A stretch of 64,000 nt of DNA from Citreicoccus inhibens (GTDB lineage Bacteria; Myxococcota; Myxococcia; Myxococcales; Myxococcaceae). Of this stretch, positions 8,901 through 17,263 are shown piece after piece. The notes under the pieces are model-generated. The model had not been told where the DNA came from, did no database searches, and saw only the letters and a list, made by a program, of their open reading frames with translations. Every line of letters begins with the position of its first letter. The stretch's first letter is position 1. The stretch covers positions 248,001 to 312,000 of the forward strand of contig NZ_JAHNZT010000006.1 of NCBI RefSeq assembly GCF_019039035.1, written 5' to 3'. Made by a program: the position numbers and the translations under genes.

Positions 8901-9881
8901 TCAGTCCTCGAACACCCGCTCGAGGACGACCAGGCGCTTGCTCCCTCCCGCCGCGTCCCATTCCTGGTTCGTGCGCTGGGTAAGCGAGGGCGGGGCCGGA
9001 CGAAAGCCCAGCCCGCGAAAAGTCCGCAGCGAGGCCGTGTTGTCCTCGTCGATGTCCGCCCGGACGCGGTCCGCGCCCTGCCGCCGCGCCTCGTCCAGCA
9101 GGCAGCGCACCAGCCCGGAGGCCACCCCCATCCGCCGCGCGCGGGGCGCCACCACCAGCGAGCGCACCCACAGGCCCTCCAGGGCCAGCCCCTCCTGCCG
9201 GTAGTCGTCCACCCAGGCGAAGCCGTGCAGGCGCCCCGAGTCGTCGAAGGCGCCGACCGCCGCTCCCGCGCGCTCCTCGGGCCTCAGCCCCCATCGCTCG
9301 CGAAGCTGGCGACGCAGGAAGCTGGCGGACACCACCAGCCCTTCGCCCGCGAAGACGAGCAGCGCGTCCAGGTCCTCCTCCCGCAACAGGCGCACCGACA
9401 GCGTCCCCACGAAGAGGCGCCGCAGCGGAAGCGACCAGCCGGAGAAGAAGAAGTCGCGCACGTGCCGGTAGACTACCCGGGCTCGGGGCCGCGCCCAGAT
9501 GGCGGAAAGGCCCCGGTGTGCCAGCCACAACGCGGGCCGGGAGGGCCGGGGCAACGGCAACACCACCCTCCCCCGCCGCACCGCCACCACGCGCCCGAGC
9601 GGCTCCCCCCCTGGCGGGTCCAGGTTCCCCAGCAACGACGCCGTCGTCCAAGGTTCGGTGGAGCACACCACGTGCGCGGTGAGCTGCCGCCCGCGCCGCA
9701 CCAGGGCCACGTCCCCGGGCGCCAGGGACTCCATGCCGCAGCGCTGCACCCGGACCGCGTCGCCGCTGCGCAGGAGCGGGTACAGGCTCCGCCCCGCGCC
9801 GCGCACCCAGAGGCGGTGGCCATGGGGCAGCGTGTCCAGCAGGTCCAGGAGGGCGTCAGCGGCCGGAGGCTGTCGTGCCAT
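8901..9881 (-). CDS. S24/S26 signal-peptidase-like domain fused to a GNAT acetyltransferase
   Basis: A 326-residue two-domain protein. Residues about 22-105 look like the S24/S26 peptidase fold: GRSLYPLLRSGD (Ser32, matching GxSMxP), LAPGDVALV, TAHVV (His70) and GRVVAV. The TKGD segment that supplies the Lys in LexA-like members reads SLLGNL here, so only a Ser/His arrangement is possible and activity is uncertain. Residues about 160-326 are a GNAT domain with the acetyl-CoA loop RARRMGVASGL and a late NTASLRTFRGLGF. The gene overlaps the HprK-like gene by 26 bp, so the two are translationally coupled. In context it could trim or acetylate the operon's 49-residue peptide; this is inference. 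Confidence 0.8.
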   Translation of the reverse strand: MARQPPAADALLDLLDTLPHGHRLWVRGAGRSLYPLLRSGDAVRVQRCGMESLAPGDVALVRRGRQLTAHVVCSTEPWTTASLLGNLDPPGGEPLGRVVAVRRGRVVLPLPRPSRPALWLAHRGLSAIWARPRARVVYRHVRDFFFSGWSLPLRRLFVGTLSVRLLREEDLDALLVFAGEGLVVSASFLRRQLRERWGLRPEERAGAAVGAFDDSGRLHGFAWVDDYRQEGLALEGLWVRSLVVAPRARRMGVASGLVRCLLDEARRQGADRVRADIDEDNTASLRTFRGLGFRPAPPSLTQRTNQEWDAAGGSKRLVVLERVFED

Positions 9882-10629
9882 GCGCCACCCACTCCGCGAG
9901 GAGGCCCGCCACCGCCACGTCCTTGCGGAAGGCGAGCCGGAAGCCCGGCACCTCGGCCACCACCGCGCCCACGGCGGTCAGCACCCGAGGCCCCGGCTCC
10001 AGGTCCGCCACCGCGCGGAACCGCTGGCCCAACAGCGCCGCGAGCAGCTCCGACGAGGCCACGGGCGTCAGCCGCTCGGTGGGGGCCTTCTCCAGCAAGA
10101 GCAGGGCGTGCGCGCGGGCCTCGGCGCGCGAGGCGGCCAGGTCCGGCTCGGACGAGAAGGGACTGCCCAGCACACGGCCCCCGGGCAACAGCGCCACCAG
10201 CTCATCCGACAGCAACGCCGCGCCTGCTTGGAGGCACAGCCGAGACAGGGTGGACTTGCCCGCGCCGCTCGGCCCCAGCGCCACGAGCGCCGCGTCCCCG
10301 AAGACCACGCCCGCGCCGTGGGCGCAGAAGCCGCCCTGACGCAGCACCGCGAGCTGGAACAGGGCGCGCAGGGCGAACTCGGCCGGGAAGGTGGAGAGCG
10401 GCGCGGAGGTGCGCAGCGTGTCCCGCTCCAGCGCGAAGCCACCGAGGTCGGGGCGCTCGCGTTGGAAGAGGTGCCCGCCCGGGCTCAACGCGTCGTCGCG
10501 CCGGAGCCACAGGGTGGGGCGGGACTCGGACCCCACGAGAAAGGGGCCCGCCTGACATCGCGGCCGCGCCGCGTCGAGGAGCGCGTCATCGACGTCACAG
10601 ACGCACTCGCCGATGCGCAGCCGCGCCAT
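9856..10629 (-). CDS. HprK-like serine kinase (peptide-cluster type)
   Basis: A 257-residue P-loop protein related to the C-terminal kinase domain of HPr kinase/phosphorylase. It has HGAGVVF (104-110), Walker A GPSGAGKST (119-127) and LLSDELVAL (139-147), equivalent to the second acidic motif of HprK. There is no HprK N-terminal domain and no PTS gene nearby. Homologues of this kind occur with PqqD-type proteins and small precursors; in paeninodin-type lasso clusters such a kinase phosphorylates the precursor C-terminus. The ATG at 10629 has gagg 8-11 bases upstream and sits 9 bp after the peptide gene. The likely substrate is the adjacent peptide, but that is inference. Confidence 0.85.
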   Translation of the reverse strand: MARLRIGECVCDVDDALLDAARPRCQAGPFLVGSESRPTLWLRRDDALSPGGHLFQRERPDLGGFALERDTLRTSAPLSTFPAEFALRALFQLAVLRQGGFCAHGAGVVFGDAALVALGPSGAGKSTLSRLCLQAGAALLSDELVALLPGGRVLGSPFSSEPDLAASRAEARAHALLLLEKAPTERLTPVASSELLAALLGQRFRAVADLEPGPRVLTAVGAVVAEVPGFRLAFRKDVAVAGLLAEWVAHGTTASGR

Positions 10630-10638
10630 GCCAGGTCC

Positions 10639-10788
10639 TCAGTTGCAGGCGGGGCGCGGATCGTAAACGGGGTCGCAGTCGAGCGGGCGGCTCACCGTGA
10701 ACAGGTCCGAGACGAGCAGCTTCTCGGACCGCACCTGGGGTGGGCGGTAGGGCTTCTTCTGGGACGGCGCCTTCGGTTCCGACCTCAT
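10639..10788 (-). CDS. 49-residue precursor-like peptide of a putative RiPP system
   Basis: A short gene encoding MRSEPKAPSQKKPYRPP onward, 49 residues. The Lys/Pro-rich first half contains Y14-x-x-P17-x-V19, like the YxxPxL leader motif read by PqqD-type recognition domains in lasso-peptide systems. The second half (from about T31) has Cys38 and Cys48, a DPxYDPRP stretch and a terminal Asn. The ATG has an aagggg site whose first bases overlap the TAA of the giant lipoprotein gene, ten bases upstream, showing tight coupling. It has no signal peptide. No lasso cyclase or transglutaminase-type leader protease lies next to it, so the final product is unknown. An alternative is a small structural partner of the lipoprotein. 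Confidence 0.72.
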   Translation of the reverse strand: MRSEPKAPSQKKPYRPPQVRSEKLLVSDLFTVSRPLDCDPVYDPRPACN

Positions 10789-10798
10789 GGGTGCCCCC

Positions 10799-13700
10799 TT
10801 AATACCAGACCGTGATCTTGCCCGGCGTGTCGAACGGGTCACCCGCCGCCACGTCCACGGCGCCGTCGCCGTTGAAGTCGCCCAGCGCCAGCCCCGAGCC
10901 GAGCGACTTGATGCCCTTGAAGCGCGCCTGCGCGAAGCCGTCTCCCGCCACGGCGTCGAAGGGCATGGGCCCCGAGGCGCCGTGGTACAGCACCCACACC
11001 GACGAGCCCGCCGTGGCGGCCTCGCTCACCACCAGGTCCGGCAGCGAGTCGCCGTTGAGGTCCGCGCTCGCCAGCACGTAGCCGAAGAAGCGCGCCCCGG
11101 ACACGCTGGCGTCATCCGCCACCTGGAGGCTGTAGGCCGGCTGCGCGCTGAACCCGGCCGTGGTGCCGTCCAGATAGAAGTTCACCCGGTTCACGCTCGG
11201 CTGGGACACCACGAGGTCCACCGCCGCCGTGCCTCCAAAGTTGCTGGCGCCCACCACGTCCACGCCGAAGCCGTTGGGGCCACCGCCGCCGGGAGCGCCC
11301 AGCGTCAGCGTCTGGAGCGCCTCGGTGGCGAGCAGCGTGCGGTCCGCCACGTTCGGTCCGGAGCGAGACAGCAGCAGGCTGCCCCGGAAGATGTAGACGA
11401 GGTTGAACTTGTCGTTGGGCACGGACAGGGACAGCTCAGGGTGTCCGTCGCCGTCCAGGTCGCCCACGCTCGCCTGTCCGCGCCGCCGGCCGAACAGCGT
11501 GGACGTCGCGGGCGTGATGGGGGCCTCGGTGCCCTCGATGATGCGGTCCGCCGAGTCCATGGGGATGAAGGGCACGTTGTCCGCTTCGTGTCCGGTCGCG
11601 ACGGCCAGCCAGTCCGCGCGCGAGCGCCCGAAGAAGAGGAACATGCGCCCGCGCCCGCCGTTCTCGCCGTCCGCGCTGAGCAGCACCTCACCCAGGCCGT
11701 CGCCGTTGAGGTCCGGGAGGATGCGCACGGCCCAGCCCAGGTTGGTGGCGCCGACGCCCGCGTGGCCTCGGAACTCCACCGGCGTGGGGTCCACCGGCTG
11801 ATTGGCCCGGCCGAAGTACAGGAACGCGCGGCCTCGGAACGCGGACCAGCGGGGCGAGCCGACCAGCACGTCCGGCCGCCGCTCGTTGGTCGCGTCGCCC
11901 ACGTTGCCCACGGCCACCTCGGTGCCGAAGTACTGCTGCGCCTCGGAGGTGGGCGGCAGCAGCACCTGCGGCGCGGCGCTCGCGTTGGTCGCGTCGTAGT
12001 AGATGTACACGCCGCCCATGTCCGCGGTGCCCGACGAGGCGTTTCGGAAGTTGCCCGCCACCAGGTCATCCCGGCCATCGCCGTTGAGGTCGCCGCTGGC
12101 GAGCGCCGAGCCGAAGATGCCCAGCGTCGCGGTGGGGTTGGTCAACGTCGTCGCGTGCGAGTTGACCAGCGCGGGGATGGTGCGCGGCTCGGAGAGGTTG
12201 CCCACCTCGTCGCGCGCGCGGACCTCGATGAAGTACGTGGCCAGCGGCGGCAGCGTGAGCCGCCGCGAGGTGTCGCTCGCGGGCAGCAGGCCGCCGGTCT
12301 CCTGCCGGACCTTGTTGCTGTACCACGTCGTCTCGTTCGGGATGCCGCCCGGCAGCTGCGTCTCGGTCGTCCACCGCAAGTCATAGCCGGCGGGCATGCC
12401 GGACACGCCGTCGTCGCCGCTGGCCGTCCACGCCACGTCCACCTGGGCCTTGCGCTCCGCGCCGCTGACGAGCGTGCGCGTCACCGAGACCTGCGCCGGG
12501 GGCACCACGTCCACCACCGCGGTCACCGTGCGCACCGCCGTGTTGCCGGCGCGGTCCCTCACACGAAGCTCCAGCGAGCCACTGGTGTCATGCGGCAGCA
12601 CCAGGCGCACCGTCTGCGGCTGCCCGTCCTGCGCCACGCTCGCCGAGGTGGAGACCGGCTGGCCCCGGTAGAAGAACTGGAACGCGCCGCCCACGGCCCC
12701 GGCCACCGTCACGTCGAAGTCCGCCTCGGCGTCGCCGCCCGGCGAGACGTCCTTCACGTAGCCCGCCTCGGGCGTGGGGAAGAGGTGCGCGTTGGACGCG
12801 GCCACGAAGGTGAGCTGGGTCGCGGGCGGAGACACCGTCGAGATGGTCGGCGGCGTGATGTCCACCGTGTAGTCGACGAAGTCGGAGGTGTGGTTGTTGT
12901 TGGCATCCACCATCTCCACGCTCAGGCGCCCTTGCTCGCCGTCCGCCAGCGTCACGGGGAAGGCGAAGTCGCCGGAGCTGGCGTTCGCGAGCGTGGTGCC
13001 CACCGCGACCGCCGGCGTGCCCTTGAGCAGCGACACGGTGCGGCCCGCGCAGCGCGTGGTGTGGCCGCGCACGGTGAACTGGAGCCCGGGCGTGCCCGGA
13101 GCCTCGTCGTCCGCTTGGATGAAGTCGCGCACGGCGTCCGCTGGTGAGGTGAGCGCCACGTCACAGCCCACCAGGTGGACATCCACCCCGGCGGCGCTGG
13201 CGGCGCCGCGGTTGCCCGCGGGGTCATCCACCTCCACCGTCACGTCCTGCCGTCCATCCGGGAAGTTGAGCGTCCCCAGGGCCACGCCCTGGGACACCGT
13301 CAGCGCGCCCACCTGGACGCGCGTGCCGCTCCCCTCGGGCGTCGAGTAGACGCGCGCGGTCAGCCCGTCTCCGCCCTGCACTGCCACGCGCACGGGGACG
13401 AGCGCCGAGTCGGACTGCTGGCCCGGAGTGGGGCTCTCCAGCGAGAGCACCGGCGCCTCCAGGTCCACCGTCACGGTGCGCGTCACCGCCGCGCTGGGGT
13501 TGCCCGCGGTGTCGCGAGCCGTGACAGTCAGCGTGTACGTCTGCGTGCCCGACGCCGGCACGGTGAAGTCATGCGTCACCGCGCGGCCCGAGGGCGTGAG
13601 CGACACCGGCGTGAGTCCTGGCTCCAGCGTGAAGAGGACGCCGTCCGCGCCCACGTCCGCGCTGGTCAACATGCTGACGCGGAGCTGGTAGCCCGAGGCC

Positions 13701-16681
13701 GTTGGATCCGCGTCCTGCGCGGGCCCCAGCGTGGCGCCCACCGCGGGCGCGCTGACGTTGACCGTGGGCGGCACGCGGTCCACGCGGAAGTCCGTCAGCG
13801 CCGCCGCGTTGAGCGGATCCAACGGGTTGGGCGGGTTGGCCGGCACCGTGCGGTTCACGTTGCCCACCGTGTCCGTGAGCACCACCACGAGCGACGCATC
13901 CGCCTCGGAGAGCGAGGCCAGCGCCGTGAGGGTGACGTCCGTCCGCGAGCCCGTGGAGGCCGCCTGTCCCAGGAGCGCGAGCGACCGCGCGTCACGCACC
14001 TGCACGGGCCGCCCATGCTCCAGCCCCGTGGTGGACACGCGCACCACCGGCGCGCCGCTGGGAGACTCAGCCAGGTTCAGGATGCGGTCGCCGTTGGCGT
14101 CCCCGACGAACTCGAGCGCCGTCACCTCCGGACGCGAGCCGTCCACGCGCAGCGTCACCGGCGCGGACTCGGCCGTGCGGCCCGCGTCATCCAGCACCAC
14201 CTTCAGCGAGTACTGACCATCCGGGTACGAGAAGCGTGTGGTGTCCGGCGGCAGCGACGACGCCAGGGTGAACCAGCCGCTGCCATCACGGCACGGCGTG
14301 CGGTCCACGGTGAGCGCGATGTCCGTGCACACGTCCACCACGGCCGACGACGACGCGCCGTTGAGCGTGAAGGACAATGGGCGCTGGATGCCCGGCGTGG
14401 CGGGATCCTGGTCCTCGTTCAGCGAGTACTGCGTGGAGGCCCCCGGCGCGGTGAGCGCGATGGCCTCGGGCGTGGTGTCCAGCGTGTAGAGCGCGCTGGC
14501 GCAGGCCCCGGCGCCCGCGGTGTTGGTGAGCACCGCGCGCAACACGTTGACGCCCTCGCGCAGCGTCACGGCCGTGAACGTCTTCTTCACCTCCGCGGAG
14601 GCCACGTCCATCGAGCCCACCTCCGTGGTGTCGCGGTACAGCTTCAGCACGCCCGAGACGCCCTCGCCGAACGCGAGCGTCATGGGCACCGACAGCCCAC
14701 CCGTCACCGCCGTGCCGTCCGCGGGGCCCAGCGTCCGATTCGGATCCGGCGCCGAGAACGACAGCGAGGACTGCGCGAAGGCGGACGCCACCGCCACCGT
14801 CTGCGTGGCTGAGTTGCCCGCGGGGTCCACCGCGCGCACCGTCAGGGTGCACGTCCCCGTCGCCGGGATGGAGATGCCGCGCAGCGTGGCCACTCCCGCG
14901 CCGTTGGCGACCGCGGACGCGGTGCCCGTCAGGCCACAGCCATCCACGAACACCTGCGCATCCGCGTCCGTCGTCACGTCCAGCACCACCTGCATGCCGG
15001 GCAGCACGGACGTGTCGACGAAGTCCGCCCCGATGCGGCCGTCCACCGCGTCACGCACGGTGGCCGTCAGCGCGGGCTTCGCCGTGTCGCGCCGCGAGAC
15101 GATGCGCTGGCTGCGCCCGCCGCCCGCGCACGAGGCCACCAAACTCCAGGCCCCATCCTGGGTCAGCGGCGCGGTGAGCGTCGCGGCGCCACCCGAGGCC
15201 GTGGCGGACACGCTGGTGGCCGTGCCGTCCGGCGCCACCTGCGCCAGCGTCACCGCGCCGTTGGGCGCATCCACGCGGACCGCCACCGAGTTGCCCGTGA
15301 CGAACTCGCGCGCGGCCGGCTCCACGATGCGGCAGGTGGAGCGCCCCATCTGCACGGACACCGTCGTGGGCTGCGAGCAGGTCTGCAGGCCCGCTGAATT
15401 GCGCACACACGCCTTCACGGTGTTGGCGCCCTCGGCCAGGTCCAACTGGAACGCCGCCACCCGGTCCGCGCCGCTCGCCACCGTCGCCACGCGCAGCGGC
15501 TGCCCCAGCCGGCTCGTCACCGTGGTCCACAGCTCCACGTCCGTGCCCACCGGCAGCCCGTTCACCTTCACGCTCGCCGGCGCCTGCACACCGTCCGCGG
15601 CGTCGCCGTTGGCATCGCTCGTCACCACCGCGGGCACGTCCAACGTGAGCACCGGCACCGCGCTCGCGACCACCACCTGAAGGGGCTGCTCGGTGACGTT
15701 GCCGCCCGAGTCCGTCAACCGCAGCCGGAAGTCGAAGGTGCCATCCCCCGGCACGGTGACGGCGGTGAACGTCACGGCGCCGGCGCGCACCTGCGTCTGC
15801 ACCGCGTCCGCGCCCTCGCGCGACAACACCGCCGTGCTGCCATCCTCCACCGAGCGCACCACCGCCACCACGTCGAAGGTGGGGCTGGCCACCGGAGCCA
15901 CCGGCGAGGCCACCACCAGCCGGGGCGCCTCGGTGTCCAGCGTGAAGCCGCGCGGCGCGGACGTCACGTCGCCCGTGGCCCGCTTGAGCACCGCGGTGCA
16001 GCGCGCGAGCTGCGCCTCCCGCACGGGCTCGGTGAGCGTGGCCACCACGGTGGCGCTGCCGTCCTGGCCCAGCGTGAAGGGCACGGGCGCAAGTCCGCAC
16101 ACGCCCGCGCACGAGAGGAGGCCGCTGGCGCCGCGCAGCGCGGTGCCCTTCAGCCCGAAGCGAACCTGATAGCCCGGCGTGGCGGGGTCGGCGTCATCCA
16201 CCTCGCGCAGCACCTGCCCCTCGGCGGGCGAGGTGAGGTCCACGCTGGGCACCTCGGTGCCCACCGCCACGGAGACCGTCTGCGTGGCCGTTCGCCGCGA
16301 GCCCGACTCCTCCACCGTCACGCGCAGCACGCTGGTGCGCAGCGGCAGCGTGACCGACGCGAAGCGCACCTTGGCGCCTTCGATGCGCGCGGCCGGTCCC
16401 GCGGTCCAGGTCTGCTCACTGCCGGCGCGCACCTCCAGCTTCGCGCTCGCGAGCGTCACCTCGCGGCCCGCCGTGTCGCGGCCCACCGCCACCACGTCCT
16501 GCTGGAAGCCATCCGTGCCGGGGTCCGCATCCTCGTCGAGCGCCAGCCGCTGCCCGTCCGTGGGGGACTCGAAGGCCACCGCGAGCTGTGACTCGACGGG
16601 CGGCTCGCCGCCGCAGGAACACCCGGAGATCCACACCGCGGCCATCGCCGCCAGCAAGCCAGTCCAAGTCGCTCGATGCAT
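10799..16681 (-). CDS. Giant lipoprotein with Ig-like repeats, Fn3-like domain and FG-GAP propeller (1960 aa)
   Basis: The signal peptide ends in ISGCS, giving lipidated Cys21, so the protein is probably displayed on the outer membrane. Residues from about 30 to 1400 are tandem Ig-like (Big/CARDB-type) beta-sandwich modules. At least six begin with a repeated acidic motif of the form SPxxGxxLxxxxDADPxTxGxQ, for example at residues about 32-54 and 150-172. An Fn3-like module follows. The last about 420 residues hold about seven FG-GAP/integrin-alpha blades with Ca2+-binding loops such as DLNGDGRDDLVAG, DLDGDGHPEL and DFNGDGAVDVAAG, which would form a seven-bladed propeller. The start at 16681 is fixed by the signal peptide; longer frames add shadow sequence. 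It lies 5 bp after the PqqD gene, and the peptide gene follows ten bases after its stop. Confidence 0.9.
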   Translation of the reverse strand: MHRATWTGLLAAMAAVWISGCSCGGEPPVESQLAVAFESPTDGQRLALDEDADPGTDGFQQDVVAVGRDTAGREVTLASAKLEVRAGSEQTWTAGPAARIEGAKVRFASVTLPLRTSVLRVTVEESGSRRTATQTVSVAVGTEVPSVDLTSPAEGQVLREVDDADPATPGYQVRFGLKGTALRGASGLLSCAGVCGLAPVPFTLGQDGSATVVATLTEPVREAQLARCTAVLKRATGDVTSAPRGFTLDTEAPRLVVASPVAPVASPTFDVVAVVRSVEDGSTAVLSREGADAVQTQVRAGAVTFTAVTVPGDGTFDFRLRLTDSGGNVTEQPLQVVVASAVPVLTLDVPAVVTSDANGDAADGVQAPASVKVNGLPVGTDVELWTTVTSRLGQPLRVATVASGADRVAAFQLDLAEGANTVKACVRNSAGLQTCSQPTTVSVQMGRSTCRIVEPAAREFVTGNSVAVRVDAPNGAVTLAQVAPDGTATSVSATASGGAATLTAPLTQDGAWSLVASCAGGGRSQRIVSRRDTAKPALTATVRDAVDGRIGADFVDTSVLPGMQVVLDVTTDADAQVFVDGCGLTGTASAVANGAGVATLRGISIPATGTCTLTVRAVDPAGNSATQTVAVASAFAQSSLSFSAPDPNRTLGPADGTAVTGGLSVPMTLAFGEGVSGVLKLYRDTTEVGSMDVASAEVKKTFTAVTLREGVNVLRAVLTNTAGAGACASALYTLDTTPEAIALTAPGASTQYSLNEDQDPATPGIQRPLSFTLNGASSSAVVDVCTDIALTVDRTPCRDGSGWFTLASSLPPDTTRFSYPDGQYSLKVVLDDAGRTAESAPVTLRVDGSRPEVTALEFVGDANGDRILNLAESPSGAPVVRVSTTGLEHGRPVQVRDARSLALLGQAASTGSRTDVTLTALASLSEADASLVVVLTDTVGNVNRTVPANPPNPLDPLNAAALTDFRVDRVPPTVNVSAPAVGATLGPAQDADPTASGYQLRVSMLTSADVGADGVLFTLEPGLTPVSLTPSGRAVTHDFTVPASGTQTYTLTVTARDTAGNPSAAVTRTVTVDLEAPVLSLESPTPGQQSDSALVPVRVAVQGGDGLTARVYSTPEGSGTRVQVGALTVSQGVALGTLNFPDGRQDVTVEVDDPAGNRGAASAAGVDVHLVGCDVALTSPADAVRDFIQADDEAPGTPGLQFTVRGHTTRCAGRTVSLLKGTPAVAVGTTLANASSGDFAFPVTLADGEQGRLSVEMVDANNNHTSDFVDYTVDITPPTISTVSPPATQLTFVAASNAHLFPTPEAGYVKDVSPGGDAEADFDVTVAGAVGGAFQFFYRGQPVSTSASVAQDGQPQTVRLVLPHDTSGSLELRVRDRAGNTAVRTVTAVVDVVPPAQVSVTRTLVSGAERKAQVDVAWTASGDDGVSGMPAGYDLRWTTETQLPGGIPNETTWYSNKVRQETGGLLPASDTSRRLTLPPLATYFIEVRARDEVGNLSEPRTIPALVNSHATTLTNPTATLGIFGSALASGDLNGDGRDDLVAGNFRNASSGTADMGGVYIYYDATNASAAPQVLLPPTSEAQQYFGTEVAVGNVGDATNERRPDVLVGSPRWSAFRGRAFLYFGRANQPVDPTPVEFRGHAGVGATNLGWAVRILPDLNGDGLGEVLLSADGENGGRGRMFLFFGRSRADWLAVATGHEADNVPFIPMDSADRIIEGTEAPITPATSTLFGRRRGQASVGDLDGDGHPELSLSVPNDKFNLVYIFRGSLLLSRSGPNVADRTLLATEALQTLTLGAPGGGGPNGFGVDVVGASNFGGTAAVDLVVSQPSVNRVNFYLDGTTAGFSAQPAYSLQVADDASVSGARFFGYVLASADLNGDSLPDLVVSEAATAGSSVWVLYHGASGPMPFDAVAGDGFAQARFKGIKSLGSGLALGDFNGDGAVDVAAGDPFDTPGKITVWY

Positions 16682-16686
16682 GCCCG

Positions 16687-17019
16687 TCACTCCTTGCGTC
16701 GAAGTGGGGACCCGGTTCCCCTCGCCGCGAGCACCAACACCTGCCGCTCCACCAGGAGCGCCACGAAGCGCGCCGTGTCCTGACGACATAGCGCTGGATC
16801 CACGTCGAACTCCTCGCACAGCTGCCGCGAGATGTCCTCCACCGAGCGCTCGCCATCCGCCAGCTCCAGGATGCGCTCAGCGACCTCGGAGGCCCCCGCG
16901 TCATCCTCGAAGGTGTGGAGGAACGTCTCCCCCGGCCCCAGGACCGAGAGCACGCCCCGCGAGCGCACGGAGACGGCGTCGGGGTGCAGTCGGGGCACCG
17001 CGCTCAGCCAGTCGTCCAT
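16687..17019 (-). CDS. PqqD-like RiPP recognition protein
   Basis: A 110-residue protein with the PqqD winged-helix pattern: PRLHPDAVSVRSRG at the start, a strand reading VLSVLGPGE, then AERILELADGERSVEDISRQL and a final FVALLVERQVLVLAARG. PqqD-like proteins bind leader peptides and hand them to modifying enzymes. It heads the operon of lipoprotein, peptide, kinase and S24/S26-GNAT genes, all within 26 bp of one another, so its natural ligand is probably the YxxPxV segment of the 49-residue peptide. No radical-SAM enzyme or other PQQ gene is in the window, which argues against PQQ synthesis. Confidence 0.85.
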   Translation of the reverse strand: MDDWLSAVPRLHPDAVSVRSRGVLSVLGPGETFLHTFEDDAGASEVAERILELADGERSVEDISRQLCEEFDVDPALCRQDTARFVALLVERQVLVLAARGTGSPLRRKE

Positions 17020-17263
17020 GGGGATACGGCTCGGGGCATGGGGGAGGACACCATCTTGTCTCCGGGAGTGGGAGCGCGGTGTCCCGTGCTCCCCCGGCCC
17101 TGATGGAGCACGGCGGGCATGCTACCCGGGGAGCCAGGACGCCACCAAGTGTGGGGAAGCGGCCGGATGGGCTCGGGGACCATGGCTGTCCTGGCGAGAC
17201 CGTGGTTGATGGCGGCCCCGCGTTCCCTCCGGCCCGGAGCGGAGCGCGGGGGGGAGTGGCGCC

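Noticed and set aside
7119-10700. A 1193-codon plus-strand open frame over the exchanger and peptide genes
   Set aside because: It covers several minus-strand genes, has low-complexity His/Arg/Pro/Gln composition and no start context, as expected of an antisense shadow in GC-rich DNA.
8901-17019. Interpretation of the PqqD operon as a classical lasso-peptide cluster
   Set aside because: No asparagine-synthetase-like cyclase and no transglutaminase-type leader protease gene is present; the distant transglutaminase-like protein at 47445 is exported and 30 kb away.
8901-17019. Interpretation of the PqqD gene as part of PQQ synthesis
   Set aside because: There is no pqqE-type radical-SAM enzyme, pqqC, or a PqqA with its conserved Glu-Tyr pair in the window.
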